DNA from: Lentzea sp. NBRC 102530
Lineage (GTDB): Bacteria > Actinomycetota > Actinomycetes > Mycobacteriales > Pseudonocardiaceae
NCBI RefSeq assembly: GCF_030269365.1
Contig: NZ_BSTF01000001.1
Coordinates: 558,001-622,000, forward strand
Direction: 5' to 3'
DNA length: 64,000 nucleotides
Shown: positions 25,461 to 33,321 of the stretch, in pieces
How the letters are laid out: every line of letters starts with the position of its first letter
Position numbering within the stretch: position 1 is the first letter of the stretch
Position numbers and translations under genes: made by a program
The notes under the pieces: generated by a model
Seen by the model: the letters and a program-made list of their open reading frames with translations, nothing else
Database searches by the model: none
Told to the model about the DNA's origin: nothing

Positions 25461-26900
25461 TCAGCGGGAGGGGCCGAACCAGCGCGTGAGCGCGGTGCGG
25501 AGGTCGTGGTGGGTGCCGGGCGCGGCCCAGGCGACGTGCCCGTCCGGCCTGATCAGCACGGCGGTGGTGGCGCCGCGGTCCGCGGAGCCGGCGGTGACGA
25601 CGTCGATGCGGTTGGTCCACGGCAACGTGAGGTCGCGCAGCACGGCGTTGCCGGTGAGGTCGAGCAGGACTCCGCGTCCCGCGCGCAGCAGTTCGGTGGT
25701 GGTGCCGTCACCGACACGCCACCGCGGCATCCGCCTGCCCAGCAACGGGTTCGTGCCGGTGCCGACGTCGTAGCGGATCTCCAGGCCGCTGACCACCGCG
25801 GCCAGGTGCGCGTGCACCTCCGGCAACGTGCTCAGTTCGGCGATGACGGACCGCAGCGGCACGACCTCCGGGCCGGACAGCATCAGCTCGCCCTGGGCGC
25901 GCGTGACCTGCAGCAGCCGCGCGCCGACGGGGTGGCGCTCGTCGTGGTAGGTGTCGAGCAACTCCTCGGGAGCGCGCCCGCGCACCACCGCGGCGAGCTT
26001 CCAGCCGAGGTTCACCGAGTCCTGGATGCTCGTGTTCATGCCCTGCCCGCCCGCGGCGAGGTGGATGTGCGCGGCGTCGCCCGCGAGCAGCACGCGGCCG
26101 ATCCGGTAGCGGTCCGCCTGGCGTGCGGCGTCCCCGAAAGCGCTGGCCCACAACGGTGTCGCGGCGGAGACGTCCTCGCCCGTGACGCGCAGCCACGCGT
26201 CGGCGACGTCGGAGAAGCCGGCGGCGAGGTGCCTGGGCCGGGGCCGCACGCCGTACTCGCTCACCACCAGCCGCGTCGTGCCGTCGGGCATGCGGCCCGC
26301 GAGCACCATGCCGCGTTCGAGCTTCTCCCCGGTCATGCGCGGGGCGACCTCGATGTCGCGCACGTCGGCGAGCAGCAGTTCCCGGCGCGCGTCCGTGCCG
26401 GGGAAGCCGAAGCCCGCGAGTTTCCTGACCGCGCTGCGGCCGCCGTCGCAGCCCACGACGAACCGGGCGCGCAAGGTCCGTTCACCATCCACTGTGGACA
26501 CGGTGACCTCGGCGCCGTCGTCGTCCTGGGTCAGGCCGACGACCTCGTGGCCCCGGCGCAGGTCGGCTCCCAGGCCGACGGCCCACTTCTCCAGCACCAG
26601 CTCGATCTGCGACTGCGGCACGGTCTTCGCGGGTTCGTGCGCGGCGCCGAGCACCGACAGGTCGAGCGGAACACCGCCGAAGTGGCCGAAGTTCGCGGTG
26701 TCGAGCGGGCCGAACCGGCCGAGCAGGCCGCGTTCGTCGAGGATCTCCACCGTCCGCGTCGTGGCGCCGATGCCGCGTGACTGGCCGGTGCGCTCGTCCA
26801 GCCGGTCGAGCACGAGCACGCCGACCCCGGCGAGCCGCAGCTCACCGGCCAGCATCAGTCCGGCGGGCCCGGCGCCCACGACGATCACCGCAGCGTCCAC
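25461..26900 (-). CDS. FAD-dependent aromatic monooxygenase (class A), copy 2
   Basis: 479 aa. ADP-binding IVVGAGPAGLMLAGELRLAG, mid motif CDGGRSAVRKLAGF, second FAD motif LLAGDAAHIHLAAGGQGMN, and the thioredoxin-like C-terminal domain found in rifampicin/polyketide hydroxylase-type enzymes. It ends at RWFGPSR, right where its paralogue at 21175-23457 runs into the KASIII. GTG 26900 has GGGAG 7 nt upstream. First gene of the leftward operon. Likely hydroxylates, or performs Baeyer-Villiger chemistry on, the polycyclic intermediate. Confidence 0.93.
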   Translation of the reverse strand: MDAAVIVVGAGPAGLMLAGELRLAGVGVLVLDRLDERTGQSRGIGATTRTVEILDERGLLGRFGPLDTANFGHFGGVPLDLSVLGAAHEPAKTVPQSQIELVLEKWAVGLGADLRRGHEVVGLTQDDDGAEVTVSTVDGERTLRARFVVGCDGGRSAVRKLAGFGFPGTDARRELLLADVRDIEVAPRMTGEKLERGMVLAGRMPDGTTRLVVSEYGVRPRPRHLAAGFSDVADAWLRVTGEDVSAATPLWASAFGDAARQADRYRIGRVLLAGDAAHIHLAAGGQGMNTSIQDSVNLGWKLAAVVRGRAPEELLDTYHDERHPVGARLLQVTRAQGELMLSGPEVVPLRSVIAELSTLPEVHAHLAAVVSGLEIRYDVGTGTNPLLGRRMPRWRVGDGTTTELLRAGRGVLLDLTGNAVLRDLTLPWTNRIDVVTAGSADRGATTAVLIRPDGHVAWAAPGTHHDLRTALTRWFGPSR

Positions 26901-27022
26901 AAGAGAACTCCCGTCGCTGGTGAACCCCTTGCCCGGCAAGGAGAGGAGAAGTCGCGAGGAGTGCGACGGAAGCCAGCGTCGGCAGCGGTGCGCGGGCGGG
27001 TCAAGCAGGCGGGGGCATTGCT

Positions 27023-27052
27023 GTGGGACCACCGCAACGTCGGTGTGTCCCA
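27023..27052. promoter_or_regulatory. Candidate cluster operator, copy B, with dyad symmetry
   Basis: GTGGGACCACCGCAA (27023-27037) repeats the site at 13590-13604. Here it is the left half of a larger dyad, TGGGAC-C-CACCG... pairing with CGGTG-T-GTCCCA, spanning 27024-27052 with one bulged T. It lies between FAD monooxygenase 2 (26900, leftward) and the ACAD-type gene (27134, rightward). Confidence 0.5.
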
Positions 27053-27133
27053 GGCCACATCGACGTGGCCGGTCCGGTCCGTGGCCTGGAACAACTGTTC
27101 TCGCCACCCCCGCCCCACCGAAGGAGTCCGGTC

Positions 27134-28273
27134 ATGTCCTCCGACCCGCCCGACCCAGTCGCCCGTGCGGCGACGTTGCGCCCGTTGCTGGCCGAGCACG
27201 CCGCCGAGGCCGATCGCGGCAGCGTGCTGTCCCCGCAGGTGGTCGAGGCGGTGCGGGAGGCAGGCCTGTTCCGGCTGGAGGTGCCCGCGGAACTGGGCGG
27301 CTGGGGCGCGAGCATGCGCACCCAGTCCGAGGTGCTCGTGGAACTGGCGCGGGCCTGCCCGTCCACCGCCTGGCTGGTCGGGCTCAACACCAGTTCCACG
27401 CGGCTCGCGTTGCGCACGTACGGCGACGAGGTGTTCCGCGAGAACCCGGACGTGCTGCTGTCCAGCGTCGGCAACTCCCGCAGCACCGCCCGTGCGGTCG
27501 ACGGCGGGTACGTGCTCACCGGCAGGGGCGGGTTCGCGTCCGGCTGCGAGATCGCCGACCGCGTCCTGTTCTGGGGCGTGCCGCTGGCGGACTCCACGAC
27601 CACCCGCGTCTCCTTCTCGTTCCCCGCCAAGGAGATCACCGTCGACCGCACCTGGGACTTCGCCGGCATGCGGGGGACCGGCAGCCACACCGCGTGCGTG
27701 GACGAGCTGTTCGTACCCGACGAGTGCGCGTCGGTCGCCACGTTCGACCCGGGCGCCCGCACGTTCGCGAACATGCCCAAGCCGCAGCACGTCCTGAAGT
27801 CCATCGCGATCGCGCTACCGGTGTTCGTCGGTGCCACGCACGGCGCCCTGGACCTGGTGCGGGACCTGTTGCCCGCCAAGCCGATCAGCGACACCGTCTA
27901 CCGGCAGGCGGTCGACTCGCCCTCGGCCAGGCTCTGGTTCGCCGAGGCGCAACACCTGCTCGACACCGCCTACCAGCACCTCTGGCTCGTCGCGGACGAG
28001 TGCGACGACGCACCAGAAGACGACGTGATGGCGATCGAGGACCGCGTCCGCGTCCGGCTGCACATGTCGTCGGCGATCTCGGGCTGTCGCACGGCCCTGA
28101 GCAAGATCCTCGACCTCGCCGGCGCGTCGGCGTTCGCCACCGGCAACCCGTTGCAGCGCTTCTGGCGCGACTTCGAGGTCGGCACCCGGCACGCCCGCTT
28201 CAACCCGTTCATCGCGCTGGAGGACGCGGGCCAGTTGCTGGCCGGCGGTTCCCCGGTCGCGACCATGATCTGA
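27134..28273 (+). CDS. Acyl-CoA dehydrogenase-fold flavin monooxygenase (group D, ActVA-ORF5/HsaA-like)
   Basis: 379 aa, acyl-CoA dehydrogenase fold. Segments: VVEAVREAGLFRLEVPAELG, ARACPSTAWLVGLNTSS, DGGYVLTGRGGFASGCEIAD, DFAGMRGTGSHTACVDELFV, RFWRDFEVGTRHARFNPFIA. The last segment matches the hydroxylase subgroup rather than true dehydrogenases. Such enzymes use reduced FMN from a separate reductase, and one is encoded at 30185 in the same operon. ATG 27134 has AAGGAG 7 nt upstream. A dehydrogenase role on a primer acyl group is the alternative. Confidence 0.85.
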   Translation: MSSDPPDPVARAATLRPLLAEHAAEADRGSVLSPQVVEAVREAGLFRLEVPAELGGWGASMRTQSEVLVELARACPSTAWLVGLNTSSTRLALRTYGDEVFRENPDVLLSSVGNSRSTARAVDGGYVLTGRGGFASGCEIADRVLFWGVPLADSTTTRVSFSFPAKEITVDRTWDFAGMRGTGSHTACVDELFVPDECASVATFDPGARTFANMPKPQHVLKSIAIALPVFVGATHGALDLVRDLLPAKPISDTVYRQAVDSPSARLWFAEAQHLLDTAYQHLWLVADECDDAPEDDVMAIEDRVRVRLHMSSAISGCRTALSKILDLAGASAFATGNPLQRFWRDFEVGTRHARFNPFIALEDAGQLLAGGSPVATMI

Positions 28274-28287
28274 GAGGACCTCCCCGC

Positions 28288-29052
28288 ATGAGCAAGCTCG
28301 CAGGAAAGACGGCACTGGTCACCGGTTCCAGCCGGGGCATCGGACGGGCCACGGCCGTGCGCCTGGCCGCGGAGGGCGCGCTCGTCGCCGTCCACTACGC
28401 CGAGAACGCCGACGGGGCCGAGCAGACCGTGAAGACGATCGAGTCCGACGGCGGCGCGGCGTTCGCGGTCCGCGCGGTGCTCGGCACGTCCGGCGGCGTG
28501 CAGGACCTGTTCCACGGCCTCGAGGAAGGCCTCAAGGAGCGCGCGGGTTCGGCCGCGCTGGACGTGCTGGTCAACAACGCCGGCACCGCGACGATGGGCA
28601 CCCCGTTCGACCAGACGAGCGAGGAGGAGCTGGACCAGCTCTTCGCGGTCAACGCCCAGGCGCCGTTCCTCATCGCCCAGCGCGCGCTCGCGGTCATGCG
28701 CGACAACGGCCGGATCATCAACATCTCCTCCGGCCTGACCAGGGTCGCCACGCCCGACCAGACGGCGTACGCGATGACCAAGGGCGCGATCGAGCAGCTC
28801 ACCCTGCACCTCGCGAAGCTCCTCGCCCCGCGCGGCATCACCGTCAACAGCGTCGCGCCGGGCATCACCGACAACGGCAACCCCGTCTTCGGCATCCCCG
28901 AGGTCGCCCGGCAGATGGCACAGCTCTCGGCGTTCAAGAAGGTCGGCGACGCCGCCGACGTGGCCTCCGTGATCGCGTTCCTCGCCTCGCCCGACGGCCG
29001 CTGGGTGACCGGCTCGTTCGTCGACGCGACCGGCGGGACGCTGCTCGGCTGA
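28288..29052 (+). CDS. Short-chain dehydrogenase/reductase
   Basis: 254 aa, FabG-like SDR. Cofactor loop ALVTGSSRGIGRATAV, NNAG, catalytic Ser in IINISSGLT and YAMTKGA. C-terminal TGSFVDATGGTLLG is standard. A tailoring ketoreductase or dehydrogenase of the polyketide is likely. It is less similar to ActIII-type enzymes than the one at 24421. Its stop overlaps the MFS gene start (TGATG). Confidence 0.9.
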   Translation: MSKLAGKTALVTGSSRGIGRATAVRLAAEGALVAVHYAENADGAEQTVKTIESDGGAAFAVRAVLGTSGGVQDLFHGLEEGLKERAGSAALDVLVNNAGTATMGTPFDQTSEEELDQLFAVNAQAPFLIAQRALAVMRDNGRIINISSGLTRVATPDQTAYAMTKGAIEQLTLHLAKLLAPRGITVNSVAPGITDNGNPVFGIPEVARQMAQLSAFKKVGDAADVASVIAFLASPDGRWVTGSFVDATGGTLLG

Positions 29053-30188
29053 TGGCGCACCAGACGTCCGTTCGGGCGAGCGCCGTGCTGCTGGTGGTGG
29101 CCGGCACGTTGCTGATCGACTCGCTGGTGGTGGCGCTGCTCGGCGTGGCGCTCCCGTCCATCGGGGCCGAGTTCGGCGGGAACGTGGCGGCCCAGTGGGC
29201 GCTGACCGCGTTCCCGGCCGGGTTCGCCGCCGCGTTGCTCGGCGGCGGCCCGGTCGCCCGGCGCTGGGGCCGGCGGCGGGCGTACCTCGCCGCGCTGTCC
29301 GGGTTCGCCGCCGCCGCCACGGCGGCCGCCCTCGCCCCGGCTCTGTGGGCTCTCGTCGCGGCGACGTTCGTGATGGGCGTGTGCGCGGGCATCACCGCAC
29401 CGGCAGGGGGCGCGGTGATCGGGGCGACGTTCGAGGCGGGCCCGGCGCAACGGCGGGCGGCTCGCGTCTACGCGACGTTCGGCACCGCCGGGGCGACGCT
29501 GGGGCTGGTGCTGTCCGGGGTGCTCGCGGAGTGGAGCTGGCGGCTGGCCGTGCTCGCCCCAGCCCCGGCGGCCGTGGTGCTGCTCGGGATGGGGTTGCGG
29601 TGTCTGCCCGACACACCCGTGCCGCCTGCCCGGCCGGTACCGCTGCCGTCCGCCCTCGTGCGCGCCGCCCTCGGCGCGGCGTCGCTCAACGGAGCTTCGG
29701 TCGCCCTGGTCGTGGTGGCGAACTTCCTGCTCCAGCAACAGTTCGGCTGGGCGCCGTGGCAGAGCGCGTTGCTGTGCGTGCCCGCCTTCGTCACCCTCGC
29801 CCTCTCGGTGGTGCTGGCCGAGCGGTTCGGCACCACCAGGCCGATCCGGGCGGGGGCGGTGCTCGCGGTGGCGGGGTGCGCGTTGCCCGCGCTGAGCCCG
29901 ACGCCGGTCGCCCTGCTGGGCGCGACCGTGCTGCTCGGTGCGGCCTACCTGCTGTCCTTCGCCCCGCTGAACGTCGCCGCCACCGCGTCGGTCGCCCCGC
30001 CGGACCGGCCCGCCGCGGGTCTCGCGGTGCAGCTGCTCGTGCAGCTCGGGGCCGTGGCGACGGTCCCGCTCGCGACCGCGTTGCTGCTGGCCGGCCCACA
30101 CCCGGCGGTGTTGTTCACGACCGCCGTGGCCGTGGTCGGCCTCGGCGCGAGCCTGTCCACCCCGAACCACGCAGAGGAACAGAGATGA
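29052..30188 (+). CDS. MFS drug exporter, probable product efflux
   Basis: 378 aa, about 12 hydrophobic segments. N-terminal LLVVAGTLLIDSLVVALLGV and a loop GPVARRWGRRRAYLAALSG (motif A-like) are typical of DHA-type drug:proton antiporters. Embedded by overlapping stops and starts between the SDR and the FMN reductase, so it belongs to the cluster and probably exports the polyketide, giving self-protection. It is somewhat shorter than most DHA2 members. Confidence 0.88.
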   Translation: MAHQTSVRASAVLLVVAGTLLIDSLVVALLGVALPSIGAEFGGNVAAQWALTAFPAGFAAALLGGGPVARRWGRRRAYLAALSGFAAAATAAALAPALWALVAATFVMGVCAGITAPAGGAVIGATFEAGPAQRRAARVYATFGTAGATLGLVLSGVLAEWSWRLAVLAPAPAAVVLLGMGLRCLPDTPVPPARPVPLPSALVRAALGAASLNGASVALVVVANFLLQQQFGWAPWQSALLCVPAFVTLALSVVLAERFGTTRPIRAGAVLAVAGCALPALSPTPVALLGATVLLGAAYLLSFAPLNVAATASVAPPDRPAAGLAVQLLVQLGAVATVPLATALLLAGPHPAVLFTTAVAVVGLGASLSTPNHAEEQR

Positions 30189-30772
30189 CCACACCCCCTG
30201 TCCGGCTGGCCCTGATCGTGGGCAGCGCACGGGAGCAGTCCACCAGCGCGACGATCGCCCGCTGGTTCGCCGACGAGGTGCGCACCCGGCCGGAGTTCGA
30301 ACTCGACGTGCTGCACCTGGCCGACTTCCCGCTCACCACGTCCGGCCCGAGCTGGCAGCCCGGCCAGGCCGAACGCGACGTGCTGGCCACGTCGGTGCCG
30401 CGGCTGAGCGAGGCCGAGGCGTTCGTCGTGGTGACGCCCGAGTACAACCGCAGCTTCCCGGCCGCGCTGAAGAACTTCATCGACTGGCACCTCACCGAGT
30501 GGCGCGCGAAGCCCGTCGGGTTCGTCTCCCACGGCGGCGGGATCGGCGCCGGACTGCGCGCCGTCGAGCAGTTGCGGCTGGTGTTCGCGGAACTGCGCGC
30601 CACGACCGTGCGGGAGTCGGTGAGCTTCCGCGGTGGTGCCACCGCGTTCGACGGCGACCGGCCGCGCGACGAGGCCGACGCCAAGCTCGCCGTGACCGCC
30701 CTGCTCGACGAGCTCGCCTGGTGGTCGCTCGCCCTGCGGCACGGCCGCGCCGCCCTCGCCTACCCCGCCTGA
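30185..30772 (+). CDS. NAD(P)H-dependent FMN reductase
   Basis: 195 aa, flavodoxin-like fold. FMN-binding LALIVGSAREQSTSATIARW, then VVVTPEYNRSFPAALKNFID and FVSHGGGIGAGLRAVEQLR, all standard for the SsuE/ArsH-type reductase family. ATG 30185 overlaps the MFS stop (ATGA). It likely supplies FMNH2 to the ACAD-type hydroxylase at 27134 as a two-component monooxygenase. Confidence 0.92.
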   Translation: MTTPPVRLALIVGSAREQSTSATIARWFADEVRTRPEFELDVLHLADFPLTTSGPSWQPGQAERDVLATSVPRLSEAEAFVVVTPEYNRSFPAALKNFIDWHLTEWRAKPVGFVSHGGGIGAGLRAVEQLRLVFAELRATTVRESVSFRGGATAFDGDRPRDEADAKLAVTALLDELAWWSLALRHGRAALAYPA

Positions 30773-30785
30773 CAGGAGCCCGACC

Positions 30786-31772
30786 ATGACCTCCCTCCTC
30801 GACCACGCCGACTCCGTGTTCCTCAAGCCCACCGGGAGCACGGACGCCGCCGCCGTCCTCGACCAGGTGCGCTCCGGCCGGTGGCCCGCCGGCGTCGACA
30901 GCGTGGCCGTGCTCGTCGACGTGATCAGCGGCGCGGTGGTGCTCTACGGCCAGTCGTCCCGTGACGTCCCCGCGCCGGCCGACTGGGTCCGCTACCGGCG
31001 CCACCGCGGGACCCCGGTGCTGGGAGAGGCGCCGTACTTCGCGCTCAACACGTTCGACGCGCCGGACCACGAGAGCGCGCGGCGGTGGATCGACGCCGTG
31101 CAGGAGGTGGAGGGCGGCGCCGGTGTTCCCGCCGGGATCGTCGGCGCTCACACGAACATCAAGGACGACGGCACCGGACTGCTGAACTGCTCGGGCTGGC
31201 TCGACGGCGGCTCGCACGCCGAGTTCGTCGCGAGCGGTGTGCTCGCCGAGGCGTTCTCCCGGCTGCCACCGCCGGGTCCGGCCGGCCGGGTCAACGGTGG
31301 ATTCCTCGTGCACGCGACGGTGACCGCGCCCGAGCCGCGGCCGTCCGTCTTCACCGAGGCGGAACTGGACTACCTGGACGGTCAGCGTCTCGGTAGGCTC
31401 GCGACCGTTCACCCGGATGGAACCCTTCAGGCGAATCCCGTGGACTTCCGTCACAACCCCGCCACCGACACGATCGACATCGGCGGTTACGGAATGGCAC
31501 GAAGCCGCAAGTACCGCAACATCGCCGACAACGGCAGGGCCGCGTTCGTGGTCGACGACATCGCCTCCTACGAACCTTGGCGGGTGCGCTGTCTCGACCT
31601 GCGCGGACGTGCCGAGGTGATCGAGGAGCCGACGGACTCGGTGATCGGTTCCGCGATCGGCCTGGAGGGTCCGATCATCCGGTTCCACCCGTCACGCATC
31701 GTGAGCTTCGGCATCGAGGAGGCGGACACGGAGGCGCACGAGTTGACGGTGAACGCCCGCACCGTTGCTTGA
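30786..31772 (+). CDS. Two-domain protein: ABM-like domain + PPOX-class F420-dependent oxidoreductase
   Basis: 328 aa. Residues 1-165 resemble the antibiotic-biosynthesis-monooxygenase dimeric barrel (YFALNTFDAPDHESARRWID, GAHTNIKDDGTGLLNCSGWL). Residues 185-328 are a split-barrel PPOX-class F420-type enzyme: LDGQRLGRLATVHPDGTLQA, NPVDFRHNPATDTIDIGGYG, SRKYRNIADNGRAAFVVDDI. The C-terminal half is close to the TIGR04023-like subfamily. Fourteen bases after the FMN reductase, so in the same operon. The N-terminal half could act as a quinone-forming oxygenase; the C-terminal half could use F420, FMN or heme. Function is inference. Confidence 0.8.
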   Translation: MTSLLDHADSVFLKPTGSTDAAAVLDQVRSGRWPAGVDSVAVLVDVISGAVVLYGQSSRDVPAPADWVRYRRHRGTPVLGEAPYFALNTFDAPDHESARRWIDAVQEVEGGAGVPAGIVGAHTNIKDDGTGLLNCSGWLDGGSHAEFVASGVLAEAFSRLPPPGPAGRVNGGFLVHATVTAPEPRPSVFTEAELDYLDGQRLGRLATVHPDGTLQANPVDFRHNPATDTIDIGGYGMARSRKYRNIADNGRAAFVVDDIASYEPWRVRCLDLRGRAEVIEEPTDSVIGSAIGLEGPIIRFHPSRIVSFGIEEADTEAHELTVNARTVA

Positions 31773-31795
31773 CGAGTGATGGTGGAAACGCTCTC

Positions 31796-33121
31796 ATGGA
31801 GTGCGTGTCCACGGATGTGAACGGCCGCGCCTCGCTCGTCCACTCCGGACGGTGGGCGGAAGCCGACGAGGCACTGCTCGGTGAGCTCGACGGCGCGTCC
31901 GGTGCGCGGGCACTGGAACTCGTCGAGTGCCCCAGACCTCCGGCGTCCACGCCCGCTCCTGCACCGTCTCACGTGGTCGGCCTCGCGCGTTGCGCGGCGG
32001 CACGGGCCGTGGTCCTGGCGAACGCCGGGCACGACCGCGCCGCCGCCGTGCGGCACGCGGACGAGGCGTTCGCGCTGGCGGGGGAGATCGACCCGGACAC
32101 CTTCTGGCACTCCATGCTGGTGCTCCTGCACGCGGAGGAACTGGACCGGGTCGAAGACGAATGCCGTGTGCTCGCGCGATCTCCGCGGCACCGGACCGTC
32201 GTTCCGCTGCTGCTGGCCCGTGTGCTCGCGCTGTCCGGTGACCTCACCAACGCGCACGGGGTGCTGTCCGGTGTCGTCGAGCGCACGGGTTCCTCGCTCG
32301 CCGTCGCCTGGCTGGTCGAGGTGATGGCCGAACTCGGCCATCCCGACCGCGCGGTGGCGTTGCTGGAGTCCCGCGGGTTGCGCGGCGCGATGAGGGGCGC
32401 CGAGCACCGGGCGCACCTGCTGGCGGCGCGGGGCGCGGCGGGGCTCGCGGCCGGCCGGTTCCGCCCCGCCCTGCAGGACCTGCTCGACGCCGGTCGCGTG
32501 CTCGCCTCGCTGGGAGTGCGCAACCCCTCGGTGGTGATGTGGCAGGCGCGGGCGGCGCTGTGCGCGTCCGCGTTGAGGCAGCCCGATCTCGCGGTGGCGC
32601 TGGCGGAGGAGCAGTACGCGGCGGCGCAGCGCTGGAACTCGCCGTGGGGCCGCGCGACGGCACTGCACGCGCTCGCCATCGCGCGCACCGACGAGCGCAG
32701 CATGCAGCGGTTGCAGCACGCGATCGAGCTGGTCGCCGCCGGCCGCGCCCAGGGCGGGCGCACGAGGATGTGTTACGACCTGGCGGTGCTGCTGCGGGAA
32801 CGGCAGTCCTTCCGCGACGCCGAGTCCCTTTTGGACACCGCGATGCAGGCGGCCCGCAGTGCGGGCAACGTGACCTGGGCCGACCGGGTCGCGCGGGCGA
32901 CCGAGGCCGTCGTCTCCGCGCGCACCACCGCCGGTGGGCGGTTGAGCAGTCAGGAGATCACGACGGCCCGCCTGGCCCGTTCCGGTCTCTCCAACCGGGA
33001 AATCGCCGCTCAGCTCTGTCTCACCACGCGCACGGTCGAACACCACCTGTCCGGCGTCTACCAAAAACTCGGCATCTCAGGACGGCCGGATCTCGCTTTT
33101 GCCCTGGGGGCTCTGTCTTGA
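31796..33121 (+). CDS. LuxR-family regulator with TPR-like N-terminal region (LAL-type without ATPase)
   Basis: 441 aa. C-terminal HTH: LSSQEITTARLARSGLSNRE and TTRTVEHHLSGVYQKLGISG. The first 370 residues are alpha-helical, Ala/Leu-rich TPR-like repeats resembling the C-terminal part of large LAL regulators; the Walker ATPase is absent. ATG 31796 lies 23 bases after the ABM-F420 gene, so it is probably part of the PKS operon and a pathway regulator. It is a paralogue of the protein at 33322. Confidence 0.85.
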   Translation: MECVSTDVNGRASLVHSGRWAEADEALLGELDGASGARALELVECPRPPASTPAPAPSHVVGLARCAAARAVVLANAGHDRAAAVRHADEAFALAGEIDPDTFWHSMLVLLHAEELDRVEDECRVLARSPRHRTVVPLLLARVLALSGDLTNAHGVLSGVVERTGSSLAVAWLVEVMAELGHPDRAVALLESRGLRGAMRGAEHRAHLLAARGAAGLAAGRFRPALQDLLDAGRVLASLGVRNPSVVMWQARAALCASALRQPDLAVALAEEQYAAAQRWNSPWGRATALHALAIARTDERSMQRLQHAIELVAAGRAQGGRTRMCYDLAVLLRERQSFRDAESLLDTAMQAARSAGNVTWADRVARATEAVVSARTTAGGRLSSQEITTARLARSGLSNREIAAQLCLTTRTVEHHLSGVYQKLGISGRPDLAFALGALS

Positions 33122-33167
33122 TTCGCGCGAACTGCTGAACCACCTTCGTCTCGTTAGGTGTTCGCGC

Positions 33168-33218
33168 TGCTCAACGCCCCTTGAGCAGGTCGCATCGAAT
33201 CTTCTTATGCTCCGCATA
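33168..33218. promoter_or_regulatory. Two small dyads between the two LuxR genes
   Basis: TGCTCAA (33168-33174) pairs with TTGAGCA (33181-33187), and TATGC-TCC-GCATA forms a 13-base palindrome at 33206-33218. The 200-base gap is AT-richer than its surroundings and should hold the promoter of the second LuxR gene. TTGAGC (33181) with TATGCT (33206) is a possible, over-spaced -35/-10 pair. Confidence 0.4.
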
Positions 33219-33321
33219 ACCGCTCCTGGGCTTCCGGGGCGGCACGGCCCGCCGCTAACTTCGCAATCGGTCAAGAAAACGTTCCGCAGTCGCGTGAACA
33301 CGCACCGAAAGCGATTCCGCC

